DNA from: JAQGMV01 sp963828715
GTDB lineage: Bacteria > Pseudomonadota > Gammaproteobacteria > Burkholderiales > SG8-41
Length of the DNA stretch: 64,000 nucleotides
Reading direction: 5' to 3'
Assembly (NCBI GenBank): GCA_963828715.1
Contig: CAWHFX010000001.1
Location: forward strand, 247,461-311,460
In this document: positions 8,788 to 17,718 of the stretch, one piece after another
How positions within the stretch are numbered: position 1 is the first letter of the stretch
Layout of the letters: each line of letters begins with the position of its first letter
Notes under the pieces: generated by a model
Databases searched by the model: none
The model's input: only the letters and a program-made list of their open reading frames with translations
What the model was told of the DNA's origin: nothing
Program-made: the position numbers and the translations under genes

Positions 8788-10071
8788 CTGGACTGGATCC
8801 TCTTCGGCATTTTCGTCGCGCTCATGCTGGCCGGCGTGCCGCTGGCGGTGACGCTGGGGCTGGCAGGAACGGCGGTCATTGCGCTGGCAGGGCTCGGCAT
8901 CATGTCGGTGCCGACGAACGTTTACGCCGGCATCGCCAAGTATCCGCTGCTCGCGATTCCGGTGTTCGTCCTGGCGGGTCTGATTCTCGAGCGCGCCGGT
9001 GTCGCCGCGTCCATCGTGCGCTTCGCGTCCAGCATCGTCGGCCAGCGGCGAGGCGGTCTCGCGACGGTCGCGGTGCTCGTCGCGATGATTCTTGGAGGCA
9101 TCTCAGGTTCGGGCCCAGCCGATTCGGCGGCCGTCGGCGCCGTGATGATTCCGTCGATGTTGCGCGCGGGCTATCCGAAGCCGTTCAACGCCGCACTCAT
9201 CGCAGCCGCAGGTTCGACCGACATCCTGATTCCTCCATCGATCGCTTTCATCGTCTACAGCCTGCTCGTCCCGCAGGCCACGGTGCCGGCGCTCTTCGCG
9301 GCCGGTCTCATCCCCGGCATTCTCTCCGGGCTCACGCTGATCGCAGTCGCGCTGTGGCTTTCGGTGCGGCACGGCTTCGAGGCCGATTATCGCGAGGAGC
9401 GGCCACCCTTCTGGCGCAGCCTGCGCGAAGCATTCTGGGGACTCGCCGCACCGGTCGTGATTCTCGGCGGCATGCGCAGCGGCTGGTTCACGCCGACCGA
9501 AGCCGCGGTCGTGGCCGCGTTCTACGGCCTGTTCGTCGGCGTGGTCATCTACCGTTCGCTGCACTGGCGCGAGATTGTCGACGCGCTCGCCGAAGCCGCC
9601 GAGATCTCGGCAGTCATCCTGCTCGTGGTCGCGCTCGCCAGTGTGTTCGCGTATGCGAGCAACACGCTCGGCACCTTCGACCATCTCGCGAAGGCGCTCG
9701 TCGGTACGGTGCGGTCGGAAACGGTGATGCTGCTCTCGATCACCGTGCTCCTGCTCATCGCGGGCATGTTCCTCGACGCCATCTCGATCTATTTCATTTT
9801 CCTGCCGCTGCTGGTGCCGATCGCGCAGCACTTCAACTGGAGCCTCGTCTGGTTCGGTGTGATCATCACCATGAATCTCGCGATCGGGCAATTCCATCCG
9901 CCGCTCGGCGTCAATCTGATGGTGACGTGCCGGCTCGGGGGCGTGTCGATGGAATCGACGATACCGTGGGTGATCTGGATGGTGATCGCGATGACGGGCA
10001 CGATGCTGCTCGTCACCTTCGTGCCCGAGATCGCACTGTGGCTCCCGCGGGCGCTGGGTTATCTCGGCTGA
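8788..10071 (+). CDS. dctM: TRAP transporter large permease subunit, probable CTG start
   Basis: About 427 residues with 11-12 hydrophobic segments and DctM signatures such as ISGSGPADSAAVGAVMIP and GWFTPTEAAVVAAFYGL. It forms the ion-coupled channel for the DctP ligand. The first ATG (8824) would remove the start of the first membrane helix, whereas family members begin MDWILFGIFVALML. Here that methionine is a CTG at 8788, one base after the dctQ stop and preceded by GGTGAGGGG. Either CTG is the initiator or one base of ATG is miscalled. Confidence 0.9.
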   Translation: MDWILFGIFVALMLAGVPLAVTLGLAGTAVIALAGLGIMSVPTNVYAGIAKYPLLAIPVFVLAGLILERAGVAASIVRFASSIVGQRRGGLATVAVLVAMILGGISGSGPADSAAVGAVMIPSMLRAGYPKPFNAALIAAAGSTDILIPPSIAFIVYSLLVPQATVPALFAAGLIPGILSGLTLIAVALWLSVRHGFEADYREERPPFWRSLREAFWGLAAPVVILGGMRSGWFTPTEAAVVAAFYGLFVGVVIYRSLHWREIVDALAEAAEISAVILLVVALASVFAYASNTLGTFDHLAKALVGTVRSETVMLLSITVLLLIAGMFLDAISIYFIFLPLLVPIAQHFNWSLVWFGVIITMNLAIGQFHPPLGVNLMVTCRLGGVSMESTIPWVIWMVIAMTGTMLLVTFVPEIALWLPRALGYLG

Positions 10072-10112
10072 TGCCCCGGAGACGCGAGCCAGGGCCTGAC
10101 GACGTTTCGCCA

Positions 10113-10142
10113 TTGACGCGGCGGCCGCAGCACTCCTACGAT
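10113..10142 (+). promoter_or_regulatory. putative sigma70-type promoter for the selenoprotein gene
   Basis: TTGACG at 10113-10118 and TACGAT at 10137-10142 are separated by 18 bases. A start of transcription near 10149 would leave a short leader with the strong AAGGAGG site before the ATG at 10168. This would let the UGSC gene and its partner be transcribed apart from the TRAP genes. Confidence 0.5.
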
Positions 10143-10167
10143 CAGGGGTCCACTTGAAGGAGGTTTT

Positions 10168-10815
10168 ATGTCTTCGCTCAGCGTAAACATGCTGACACCC
10201 CAGGCCGAGTATCTCGACCTCATTGCGGACGCGAGCAAATTCGCGCCGCGTTCCGCCTCGCTCGACGGCAAGGTCGTGGGTCTGCTCCCGAACTGGCGTC
10301 CTTCGGCCGTGCATATCCTCGGCGCGGTCGGGAGTCTGCTGAAGGAGCGCTACAAGCTCAAGGATCTCGTGATGGAGCAGCCTGTGCGCGAGCTGCCGCT
10401 GCGAGCCGGCAAGCTGCTCGACACCATGAAGGACCAGCTCGACAGCCTGGCGAAGCGCGTCGACGTCGTCATCACCGCCACCGGCGACTGAGGGTCGTGT
10501 ACGACGTGGTGTAGCCACGTCACACCCGCCCTCGAAGAACGCGGCATTCCGGCCGTGATGATCGTGACCGACATGTTCTCGAAGTTCGGACGGCGCATGT
10601 CATCCACGCAGGGCTTCCCGTACGTGATCATCGCGGAGACGCCCAACCCGATCCGCCAGCTCGACGCCGATGCGCTGCGGCCGCGCGCCGAAGCGATGAT
10701 CCAGACCATTATCGACGGACTCACGCTGCCGGGCACCGAGCTGCAGGCGCGCATGAAAGACGTCGTGAAGGACATCCAGCCGGAGGGCGTCGCGCGCTCC
10801 TCCGTGCCCGTATAG
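10168..10815 (+). CDS. UGSC family selenoprotein (in-frame TGA = selenocysteine 108)
   Basis: One open frame of 216 codons is interrupted only by a TGA at 10489-10491. Translated through, it gives VVITATGD-U-GSCTTWCSH, the hallmark of the UGSC family of (seleno)proteins, so TGA is read as selenocysteine 108. Cys111 forms a U-x-x-C redox pair and Cys115 lies close by. Both sides of the TGA are family-like: upstream a beta-alpha-beta start (GKVVGLLPNWRPSAVHIL), downstream EERGIPAVMIVTDMF and GFPYVIIAETPNPIRQL. The second half has no ribosome site of its own at 10555. A 7-bp hairpin follows the TGA. The start has a perfect AAGGAGG site. It sits between dctM and a conserved partner gene. Function is unproven; redox or reductive chemistry on the transported substrate is an inference. 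Confidence 0.92.
10503..10521 (+). promoter_or_regulatory. candidate bacterial SECIS hairpin
   Basis: GACGTGG (10503-10509) pairs perfectly with CCACGTC (10515-10521) around loop TGTAG. The stem starts 11 bases after the TGA and the apical loop lies 18-22 bases after it, inside the window used by SelB in bacteria, with G as the second loop base as in known elements. It is inside the coding region, as bacterial SECIS elements are. Confidence 0.8.
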
Positions 10816-10825
10816 GAAAACGCGA

Positions 10826-11845
10826 GTGACCCGAGCACAAGTTCAGGTAACGGGCGATTCGGTCGCTCAACTGATGACCCGCGCGTACGAACATGCGTAC
10901 GAGCAGGGCTGGACCGACGGTCTGCCCATCATTCCGGCAACACCCGAGGCGGTGGAGGCGTTCGTCGGCGCGTCGGGCCGCAAGGCTGACGATCTCGTCG
11001 CGATCCTGCCGCCGCGCAAGGGCCAGGCGACGGTGGAAGTGATCGCAGTGAACGCGATCATGGCGGGCTGCAAGCCGGACTACATGCCCGTGCTGATCGC
11101 GGCGATCGAAGGCGTCACCGATCCGAGTTACCCGCTCGAACTGATGCAGGTGACGACGAATCCGATGACGCCGTTCCTGCTGGTGAACGGGCCGGTGCGG
11201 CAGAAGCTCGAAATCAATTACGGCACCGGCTGCCTGGGCCCGGGCTGGCGCGCGAATTCGACGATCGGCCGCGCGTTGCGGCTGGTGCTCATCAATGCCG
11301 GCGGGGCATGGCCCGGCATCTACTCGAAAACGAGCTTCGGTTCACCGCTGCGCTATTCGTACATTTGTGGGGAGAACGAAGAAGAGAATCCGTGGACGCC
11401 ATTTCACGTCGATCGCGGCTTCAAGCGCGAGGACAGCACGGTGACGGCGTTCAAGGCCTCGAATTTCTGCAACATCTCGGGTGGCGAGGGCGTCGGACCG
11501 GAAGAGATCCTGCGTCAGATCGCAACCAACATGCCGCCGATGTATGGCGGTGGCGACGGCGTGCTGCTGCTGCTCGGCGTCAATCACGCGCGCTCCCTGC
11601 ACGAAGCGGGCTTGAGCAAACGTGACGTGCAGCAGCGGCTGTGGGAGCTGGCGCGGCTGCCGAACAGTCACTTCGCCGAGGCATTCGCTTCGACCGAACG
11701 CCACGCAGGACGCGGCGACGCTCAAAACGTGTGGCGCGCGGCAAACCCGGACGAGATCTACGTTGCGGTCGCGGGTGGGCCGGGTCCCCAGAACGTCTAC
11801 ATCGGCGCCGGGATGCCGCAGACGCGGCGGGTCAGATCGCCGTAG
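10826..11845 (+). CDS. conserved UGSC-associated protein of unknown function
   Basis: 339 residues, GTG start ten bases after the selenoprotein stop, so co-translated or co-transcribed. No signal peptide or membrane helix. Distinctive segments are WTDGLPIIPATPEAVEAFV (about 32-50), TVEVIAVNAIMAGCKPDYMPVLIAAIEG with a conserved cysteine, NGPVRQKLEINYGTGCLGPGWRANSTIGRALRL, YICGENEEENPW and FCNISGGEGVG. I recognise the pattern as a partner that occurs with UGSC selenoproteins but cannot assign a reaction. Its several conserved cysteines beside the Sec protein would suit a two-component reductase or a thiol/metal-dependent enzyme; this is inference. Confidence 0.8.
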   Translation: MTRAQVQVTGDSVAQLMTRAYEHAYEQGWTDGLPIIPATPEAVEAFVGASGRKADDLVAILPPRKGQATVEVIAVNAIMAGCKPDYMPVLIAAIEGVTDPSYPLELMQVTTNPMTPFLLVNGPVRQKLEINYGTGCLGPGWRANSTIGRALRLVLINAGGAWPGIYSKTSFGSPLRYSYICGENEEENPWTPFHVDRGFKREDSTVTAFKASNFCNISGGEGVGPEEILRQIATNMPPMYGGGDGVLLLLGVNHARSLHEAGLSKRDVQQRLWELARLPNSHFAEAFASTERHAGRGDAQNVWRAANPDEIYVAVAGGPGPQNVYIGAGMPQTRRVRSP

Positions 11846-11887
11846 CGCGCGCGCTGCCCTTGCAGGCCCGAAGGCGAAAGCCCGACC

Positions 11888-14800
11888 TTAGAACGAGATC
11901 ACGCCGAAGTATTCGAGGATCGCCAGACCCGATGCGCTGATGAATACGAGCAGTGCCTTCACCAGCGGCTGCTGGGTCATCGGCGCATAGGCGCCGTCCC
12001 GGGTCTGCTCGATGTTCTCTTGCATGAGCTTGAGCTGTGCCTGCAGTGCCGCGGCCGGCGCTCCCCGGCCTGCCACGACGAGCAGACGCTCCGAAACCTG
12101 AGCGAGCGCGTTCGCTCGCGCGGCTTCCGCCTGCCGCCGCAGCGCGATGGTGCAGGCGAACAGAATGAGCACGCTGACAAGCAGCGGCACGACGAGACCG
12201 ACCGGCCAGTGCCACTGATCGAAGAGCGTGCTCCGCGCGAACAGCAGCACGATCATCACGTACAGCGGATAGTAGATGAGGCTGTTGATCACGGCCGTAC
12301 GTTCGCCGATCAGGCGGATATCGATCCAGTCGTCGTACGCCTGTTTCGTCTCGAGGTCTGTGCTCGACGCGCAGACCGCGCCATAGCGACTACGCGTCTC
12401 GTCGGACCACGTAGTGTGCCGCTCGCCCAACGCGGCGACGAAGCGCTTGCACACGAGTGTCGCGTCCACGACGTAGAAGGTCAGGAACAGCAGCAGCGGG
12501 CTGCTCCAGAGGAGCACGGCGAAGTGGTCGACGGTCAGGCTCGCGGTACCGCGGTAAGGCGTGTGCGGAAACCCGAACATGCACATAAGTGAAAACGCGA
12601 AGAGAACGAACAGGACCGAGGCGACGGTAGTGCGTATTGCGCTCACTGGCGGCGAGCTGTGAAACACATAGTGACGCCAGAACTTCCGCGCGCAAAGCCC
12701 GGTGACGCTCTGTCCTTCCAGCAGGTCGCAGGCGAAGACGCGCTTGAGCTTCCTCCGGCTGAAATTCCCGAGGACGCCCTTCAGGAATCCTCTGCAGCTC
12801 AACTCCGTCTTGCGGATGCCCTTCTGCCGACACTCCGGGAAGAACGTGCCTGTGAGCTCGATCTGGTTTGTCTGCATGCGCAGCATGGCCCAGTAACTCA
12901 GGAATAGCGCGAGCAGGCCGGCATAGATGCGCAGCGCTTCGGTCGGCCACACGCTGATCCCCTCGTAAAACGCGAGCGGTTCTGCATTGTCGTCACTGTT
13001 CAGCAACACGGCTATCGCGATGTGCATGAGCGGCAGCAGCAGGATCGCCGCGATCGCAAATCCCCTGACCGTTTTCGCGCGCCGCTGACGGAGCAGAGCG
13101 AGCGCCTCGTCCAGCCGGATGCGTCCGTTCGTGCCGCCTCGCACACTGCTGTCGCCTGGCGCACCGGGCGTCGCCGGCTCTGTGGCTGATCGCGCACCGG
13201 CCCGTGCGTAGAACGCGAGTCCCACGACTACCACCAGCAGGGTAGCCGGTATGTAGATCCAGCCCTCCCGAACGGCGGCAGGCAGGAACTCCGGCGGATC
13301 GGGGTGCAGACTTTCGCATTCGAGCGGTTTGTAGCGGCTGCATTGTCCATTCGGCCGGTCGCGATCGAGCGCGTAGGCATGGCTGCGGCCGGTCTCGAAC
13401 AGTCGCGGCAGCAGCTTGTGCTCGTCAAGCTGTTTCTGGTCCGGCACGTGTGCGTGCGCACCCGGCGCGACGGCCGCCATCGTCGAGAGGAAGAGCGCCG
13501 TCTGATAGGCGTCGCGGAAAGGCGGGATGTCGCCCTGCAGTTCGGGTCTGAGCTGCAAGCCGAAACCCGAGGCGACTACGATGTTGCGCGCCCACTTGAA
13601 TTCCTGCGGATGCAGCAGGCGCGCATCGACGTCGGTGGTGAAGAACTGCGCCTGTGGAAATTCACTGCGCAGCGCCTGCAGCACCAGGAGCTTGTCGTAA
13701 ACGTCGCTGCCCAGAATGCCGATCGCCTTGATCTCTCCGCCGCCGAGCGCGTAGTTCTGCTGCTTCATATCGTCGGTGAGGCGGCGCAGGTAATCGAACT
13801 GATAACGGCCGTCCGCACGTTCTCCGCGTGCGGTTTCCTTCGTTATGTCCTTCTGCTCGCTCTTCGGCGATGCGCCATTGGTTTCCGGCTGACGCACGTT
13901 CTCGCCGGGGAGGCTTCCGTCCATGCCTTGCAGGTAGCTCTTGCGTATAACCGCGTCACACTCGCGCGGCGAGCGCGGGCACAGCACGCGGCCGATCGCA
14001 TCCGGCAGACTCCGGCCGTAGAACGTGTCCCATTCGGAAATGAGGGCGACGCGGTCGTGCGAGCACTTCGAATCACCGGCCGCGATACAGTCCGGGTGCA
14101 GTCTGACGCCGCGGCGCTCGAGCTCCAGGACGATGCTCTCAGCAAGCTTCTCGTCGCTCACGCTCGTGCGAACCACGCACACGAACGAACGACCCGCGCC
14201 CCCCGGCGGCTGACAGGTAGGGATGTGCACGCCGTTGCTCAGCCCCTCCAGCAGCGCCTTGTCGCTCGCGGTTGCGACCGGAGAGTAGATGCGCACGAGC
14301 GGCTCTCCCGCCCATGCATTCTCCGGGTGTGCGTTATCGGAGACGATCTTTCGGAGCGTGTCCGACGACATCGGCCCGAGCATATCGATGCTGAGATCCG
14401 GCCTCGGTTTGGAAAAGCCGAGGCACGATGAAAGCACTCTCAAGCTCGCGACGGGTCGCTTCCCGAGCGTGCTCTCGCTCAGCCACATGAGGAGCACGCG
14501 CCTCTGCACGAGGGCGCCGTTTTTCCCGGTCTCGGCCGGCCGCTCCGTGCCTGCGACCGAGAACCACTCGTACGGAATCTTGTCGGGCAGCAGGTCCAGC
14601 CTTCTCTTGCAATCGGCCGGTCCTTCGACGGCGCGCGTGGTCACGTAGCCAAGATGGTCTCCGTTCTCCGGCGTGAATGACGCGCGATTCAATCCCGCGA
14701 GCGTTGCGTAACGGTAGCGCTGACGCCGCTCGACGTCTTCAGGGTAGGGCGCGCTCGAAACCGTGACGCCGAGGATCGTCACCGGGCTCTCTTTCAACGC

Positions 14801-15109
14801 ATCGCTGATCTCCTTATTCAGCGCCATGAAGCGATGCCGGGCCACGTGTCGCTTCGCCCATTCGTTCCGCGGCGTGCTCGTGAGCACTTTCTGCAATTCC
14901 TCGTCATGGCGCTGGACTGCGGCGAACGGATCCTGCCATAGCCGTGCATCGGCATCCTGCAGGTCGATAAGCTGATCGCTGCTTTTCTCGGTCTTCGGCG
15001 GCCGGTATCGCTCGAGCGTGGTTTCGTGGAGTGCCAGATATCCGAATAGCAGTGCAACCACGACCGCCAATCCCGAGGCGGGTACAGCCGAGTTCTCTCG
15101 TTGTGCCAT
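11888..15109 (-). CDS. large multi-pass membrane protein with periplasmic-binding-like domain
   Basis: 1,073 residues from the ATG at 15109, which has a GGGAG ribosome site; an extension to 15241 lacks support. One N-terminal helix (VPASGLAVVVALLFGYLAL) is followed by a soluble region of roughly 600 residues. Its second half (IKAIGILGSDVYDKLLVLQALRSEFP, FFTTDVDARLLHPQEFKWARN and VASGFGLQL) resembles the ligand-sensing fold of type I periplasmic binding proteins. The C-terminal 450 residues hold about eight membrane helices (for example WIYIPATLLVVVVGLAFYA and GFAIAAILLLPLMHIAIAVLL). No catalytic motif was recognised. It is divergent from another membrane gene at 15378. Function unknown; sensing at the envelope is the most I would infer. 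Confidence 0.75.
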   Translation of the reverse strand: MAQRENSAVPASGLAVVVALLFGYLALHETTLERYRPPKTEKSSDQLIDLQDADARLWQDPFAAVQRHDEELQKVLTSTPRNEWAKRHVARHRFMALNKEISDALKESPVTILGVTVSSAPYPEDVERRQRYRYATLAGLNRASFTPENGDHLGYVTTRAVEGPADCKRRLDLLPDKIPYEWFSVAGTERPAETGKNGALVQRRVLLMWLSESTLGKRPVASLRVLSSCLGFSKPRPDLSIDMLGPMSSDTLRKIVSDNAHPENAWAGEPLVRIYSPVATASDKALLEGLSNGVHIPTCQPPGGAGRSFVCVVRTSVSDEKLAESIVLELERRGVRLHPDCIAAGDSKCSHDRVALISEWDTFYGRSLPDAIGRVLCPRSPRECDAVIRKSYLQGMDGSLPGENVRQPETNGASPKSEQKDITKETARGERADGRYQFDYLRRLTDDMKQQNYALGGGEIKAIGILGSDVYDKLLVLQALRSEFPQAQFFTTDVDARLLHPQEFKWARNIVVASGFGLQLRPELQGDIPPFRDAYQTALFLSTMAAVAPGAHAHVPDQKQLDEHKLLPRLFETGRSHAYALDRDRPNGQCSRYKPLECESLHPDPPEFLPAAVREGWIYIPATLLVVVVGLAFYARAGARSATEPATPGAPGDSSVRGGTNGRIRLDEALALLRQRRAKTVRGFAIAAILLLPLMHIAIAVLLNSDDNAEPLAFYEGISVWPTEALRIYAGLLALFLSYWAMLRMQTNQIELTGTFFPECRQKGIRKTELSCRGFLKGVLGNFSRRKLKRVFACDLLEGQSVTGLCARKFWRHYVFHSSPPVSAIRTTVASVLFVLFAFSLMCMFGFPHTPYRGTASLTVDHFAVLLWSSPLLLFLTFYVVDATLVCKRFVAALGERHTTWSDETRSRYGAVCASSTDLETKQAYDDWIDIRLIGERTAVINSLIYYPLYVMIVLLFARSTLFDQWHWPVGLVVPLLVSVLILFACTIALRRQAEAARANALAQVSERLLVVAGRGAPAAALQAQLKLMQENIEQTRDGAYAPMTQQPLVKALLVFISASGLAILEYFGVISF

Positions 15110-15377
15110 GGCGATCACTCCCTTTGTCGCCGAAGCGCGGGATGCCAGCGGAAACTTCTCGAGCTTCCACCTGCTCCCTCGCTTGGTCACCTTCGATGCA
15201 AAGGTGCTCCTTATAACCCCATTGTGCGCGCCCGCCACCATCCTGATGGGTTATAAGCTGCGGGGTAGCTCGCACGCGCAGTTCGACTCATAATCCGCGC
15301 GGCGGCCTCGGGCTGTGCGGCAGTTTGATTTACAGTGTCTCCGCGACTAACTCGTCAAGCGGCTCAGGGAGGGCCTC

Positions 15378-16796
15378 ATGGGCGAAGATCCGCGTTGGGA
15401 AGGGACCGCTGCGGCAGAGCGGAAATCCGGTGTGCCTGCAGCGGCCGAGGAGACGTCCGTTGTATCTGCCTCTGGCCCAGTGGAGGGCATCCCGAAACAT
15501 CGCTGGCGCGAAATCCCGGACTGGATAAAGAGCCGACCGTGGCCTGTGCTGCTGTTCGCGGGTCTGTTCGGAATCGCGGCAATCGCCTGGTGGACAGACG
15601 TTTGCACGAAATATCCGCTTCTCGACACGCTTCTTCCGCTCGTCATACTGATGTGGGTCGCGCTGCTGTTCGCCTGGTTCGTCACGTGCTTTACCGGCGA
15701 CGCATACGAGAACCGCACGCATGCAATCGAATTCGCTTATTTCTTCATGGTGCTTTCGTTCTGCCTCGTTGCGGTCATGATCGCGGACATGGGCAAAGCG
15801 CGGAAATTCGGAGTCGTGGAGGGCTGCATCGACAATCTCGACCCCCACAGCGTGTCGCCGGTGCAATGCGACTATCCGTTGCGTGTACGGCACTCCTCGC
15901 CGGTGCGACTGGAACGGTCCGAGGAGGAAACGAATGCGTCGGCCGCATCGGGCGCCGACAACGGTGCGCCGCCTGCGACGAAAGACCGTATCAGGACCGC
16001 CGACGCCGATGCCGTTCCCAGTCATGAGGAGTTGGTCCGGACCTACGTCCTCTACAAGAACTACCACTATCTGGTGAACATCGGTGGCCGGCTAACCTCC
16101 CTCGAACAGGCACGACGCGACCAGCGTGCGGACTGCGCACCGGCGTCCCAAGGTGCGCAAAAGGAGTGTATCGACTGCAAGCCGCCGGTCTATGCCGTGC
16201 GCGGAGGACTGCCGGTGCCCGTGTACTTCATCGTCCTCGCGCTCATCGGCGGTGCGATCAGCCTCGCGAAAAACGTCCCCGGAATCCAGAAGCGCTCGGA
16301 TAGCAACTGGGTCGGTACGGCTGCCGAACCGCGCCTCGTACCAGGCGAAGTACGGGAGTTGCTGCTCTTCCAGGTGCTGCAGTTCGTATCCGCGCCGCTG
16401 CTCGCCGTGGCGGCCTATCACACGATCAAGCCGGAGTCCTTCGGCACCACGGTCGCGCTCGGGTTTCTGGTCGGGTTCGGGTCCGATCAGATACTCGGCG
16501 CCATTCGCGGAATGGTCAAAGCCGGGCCGTCCACGACCCCGACGTCGTCATCGGTTACGGGCAGCATCACGGGCGTCGTCAGCCGGGGCGCTGCGCCCAT
16601 CCGCGACGCCGAGGTGTCGCTCTTGAGCACAACGCTCACGGCGACCACCGACGAGGACGGCGAATTCACGCTCATCGCCGTGCCCGTGAAGGACGACCCA
16701 TATATGCTGCGTGTCAGTGCCGCAGGTACGATCAAGGACCTTCAGATATCGGTGAGCAATCCGGCGCCGGTCACGGTGAGCATAGATCTCGGCTGA
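15378..16796 (+). CDS. multi-pass membrane protein with C-terminal carboxypeptidase-regulatory-like domain
   Basis: 472 residues, ATG preceded by a GGGAGGG site. Hydrophobic segments lie near 53-70, 80-100, 118-140, 280-300, 330-350 and 360-380, with a Cys-containing soluble loop (about 150-275). Residues 395-472 (VTGSITGVVSRGAAPIRDAEVSLLS...TTDEDGEFTLIAVPV) are a beta-sandwich of the carboxypeptidase regulatory-like/CarboxypepD_reg type, possibly on the periplasmic side. It is transcribed away from the 1,073-residue membrane protein across a 268-base gap, so the two may share control. No enzyme motif was seen. Confidence 0.72.
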   Translation: MGEDPRWEGTAAAERKSGVPAAAEETSVVSASGPVEGIPKHRWREIPDWIKSRPWPVLLFAGLFGIAAIAWWTDVCTKYPLLDTLLPLVILMWVALLFAWFVTCFTGDAYENRTHAIEFAYFFMVLSFCLVAVMIADMGKARKFGVVEGCIDNLDPHSVSPVQCDYPLRVRHSSPVRLERSEEETNASAASGADNGAPPATKDRIRTADADAVPSHEELVRTYVLYKNYHYLVNIGGRLTSLEQARRDQRADCAPASQGAQKECIDCKPPVYAVRGGLPVPVYFIVLALIGGAISLAKNVPGIQKRSDSNWVGTAAEPRLVPGEVRELLLFQVLQFVSAPLLAVAAYHTIKPESFGTTVALGFLVGFGSDQILGAIRGMVKAGPSTTPTSSSVTGSITGVVSRGAAPIRDAEVSLLSTTLTATTDEDGEFTLIAVPVKDDPYMLRVSAAGTIKDLQISVSNPAPVTVSIDLG

Positions 16797-16839
16797 TGCC
16801 GGAGGAGAGAAGGCATCATCGCAGTTGCCTGCGTGCTCT

Positions 16840-17718
16840 TCATGGGCGGAGAGGCGAGTGTGAATCCGTCATACCGAGCGCGGTCCGGGTCATGCGCCGA
16901 ATCGGGTCGTAGGCTGCGTCGTCCACGCAGCACAGCTCCGCGATGTTCCAGCCTGCGAGCACGGTGGCTCCAGCGCCGGTGCGGTGCATATTCGAGAGGC
17001 AGCGGCGCACGCTCGTGCGCAACTCGGGCGTGACTGCACGCGAGAAAACCCACGGCGGCGATGGGCTCGGACCGAGCGTATCGATGGCGCGCAGTTTCCG
17101 GAAGAGGTCGGGCCTGCGGCGCGCTTCCGCTTCGAAGACGGTACTGTCGACCGCAGCGGCAGTTGCCTGTCCAGTTGCAATCAGCTCGATCGCCGTCTGA
17201 TGTGAGCCCGCCTCGATCAGCGTGCCGAAATAGTCGAGCGTGTGACCGAGCAGTGCGAGGTGATAGCGCACGACGTTGTATCCGGAATGCGAACGGGGCT
17301 CGTTGTAGGCCCATGTCTCGCCGCACAGGTCCTGAAGGCAGGTGTACGACGTGTCGGCACGCACCAGTACGTCCGAGAAGTACACCGGACGGCCGTCATA
17401 ACGCTGTGAGCGCATGACCGGCGCGACGCATACCTCGATGTCGTGCCCGGCATCGAACTTCTCCACGTACGGCAGGCCGCAAATCCAACAGAGGTCGATT
17501 TCGCCCGCGTCGAACAGTCGCTCTCGCGCATCCCACGGCACGTCGTCGACCAGCTCGACGGCGAGATCCAGTTCGTGCGCGAGGTAAGTGGCCAGCTCGC
17601 GACACATCGCGTCGGCATTGGGCGCCATGCACGTTGCGACGCGTAGCCGGCGGCGCGAACGGGCATGATGTTCGGAAAGATTGCGGACAGTGCTCCGCAT
17701 AGATCTCAGACACTCCAT
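16840..17718 (-). CDS. PhnD-like phosphate/phosphonate-type binding protein lacking a signal peptide
   Basis: 292 residues with the PhnD superfamily pattern: RVATCMAPNADAMCRELATYLAHEL at the start, IDLCWICGLPYVE, YFSDVLVRADTSYTCLQDLCGETWAYNEPRSHSGYNVVRYHL and AAAVDSTVFE. No hydrophobic leader is visible at the N-terminus (MECLRSMRSTVRNLSEHH), so it is cytosolic or the start is wrong. No PhnC or PhnE transporter genes are adjacent. It converges on the membrane gene ending at 16796. A sensory or stand-alone role is as likely as transport. Confidence 0.75.
   Translation of the reverse strand: MECLRSMRSTVRNLSEHHARSRRRLRVATCMAPNADAMCRELATYLAHELDLAVELVDDVPWDARERLFDAGEIDLCWICGLPYVEKFDAGHDIEVCVAPVMRSQRYDGRPVYFSDVLVRADTSYTCLQDLCGETWAYNEPRSHSGYNVVRYHLALLGHTLDYFGTLIEAGSHQTAIELIATGQATAAAVDSTVFEAEARRRPDLFRKLRAIDTLGPSPSPPWVFSRAVTPELRTSVRRCLSNMHRTGAGATVLAGWNIAELCCVDDAAYDPIRRMTRTALGMTDSHSPLRP

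Noticed and set aside
9103..10518. 471-codon open frame on the minus strand across dctM and the selenoprotein gene
   Set aside because: His/Arg/Glu-rich low-complexity shadow of a GC-rich membrane protein gene; no ribosome site or family pattern.
10489..10558. TGA at 10489 as a normal stop or frameshift, giving two small genes
   Set aside because: Both halves are in the same frame, the TGA falls in the UGSC motif, a hairpin follows at SECIS distance and the second half has no ribosome site.
13304..14431. 375-codon open frame on the plus strand inside the large membrane protein gene
   Set aside because: No recognisable motif, and it lies wholly antisense to a long frame with consistent membrane topology.
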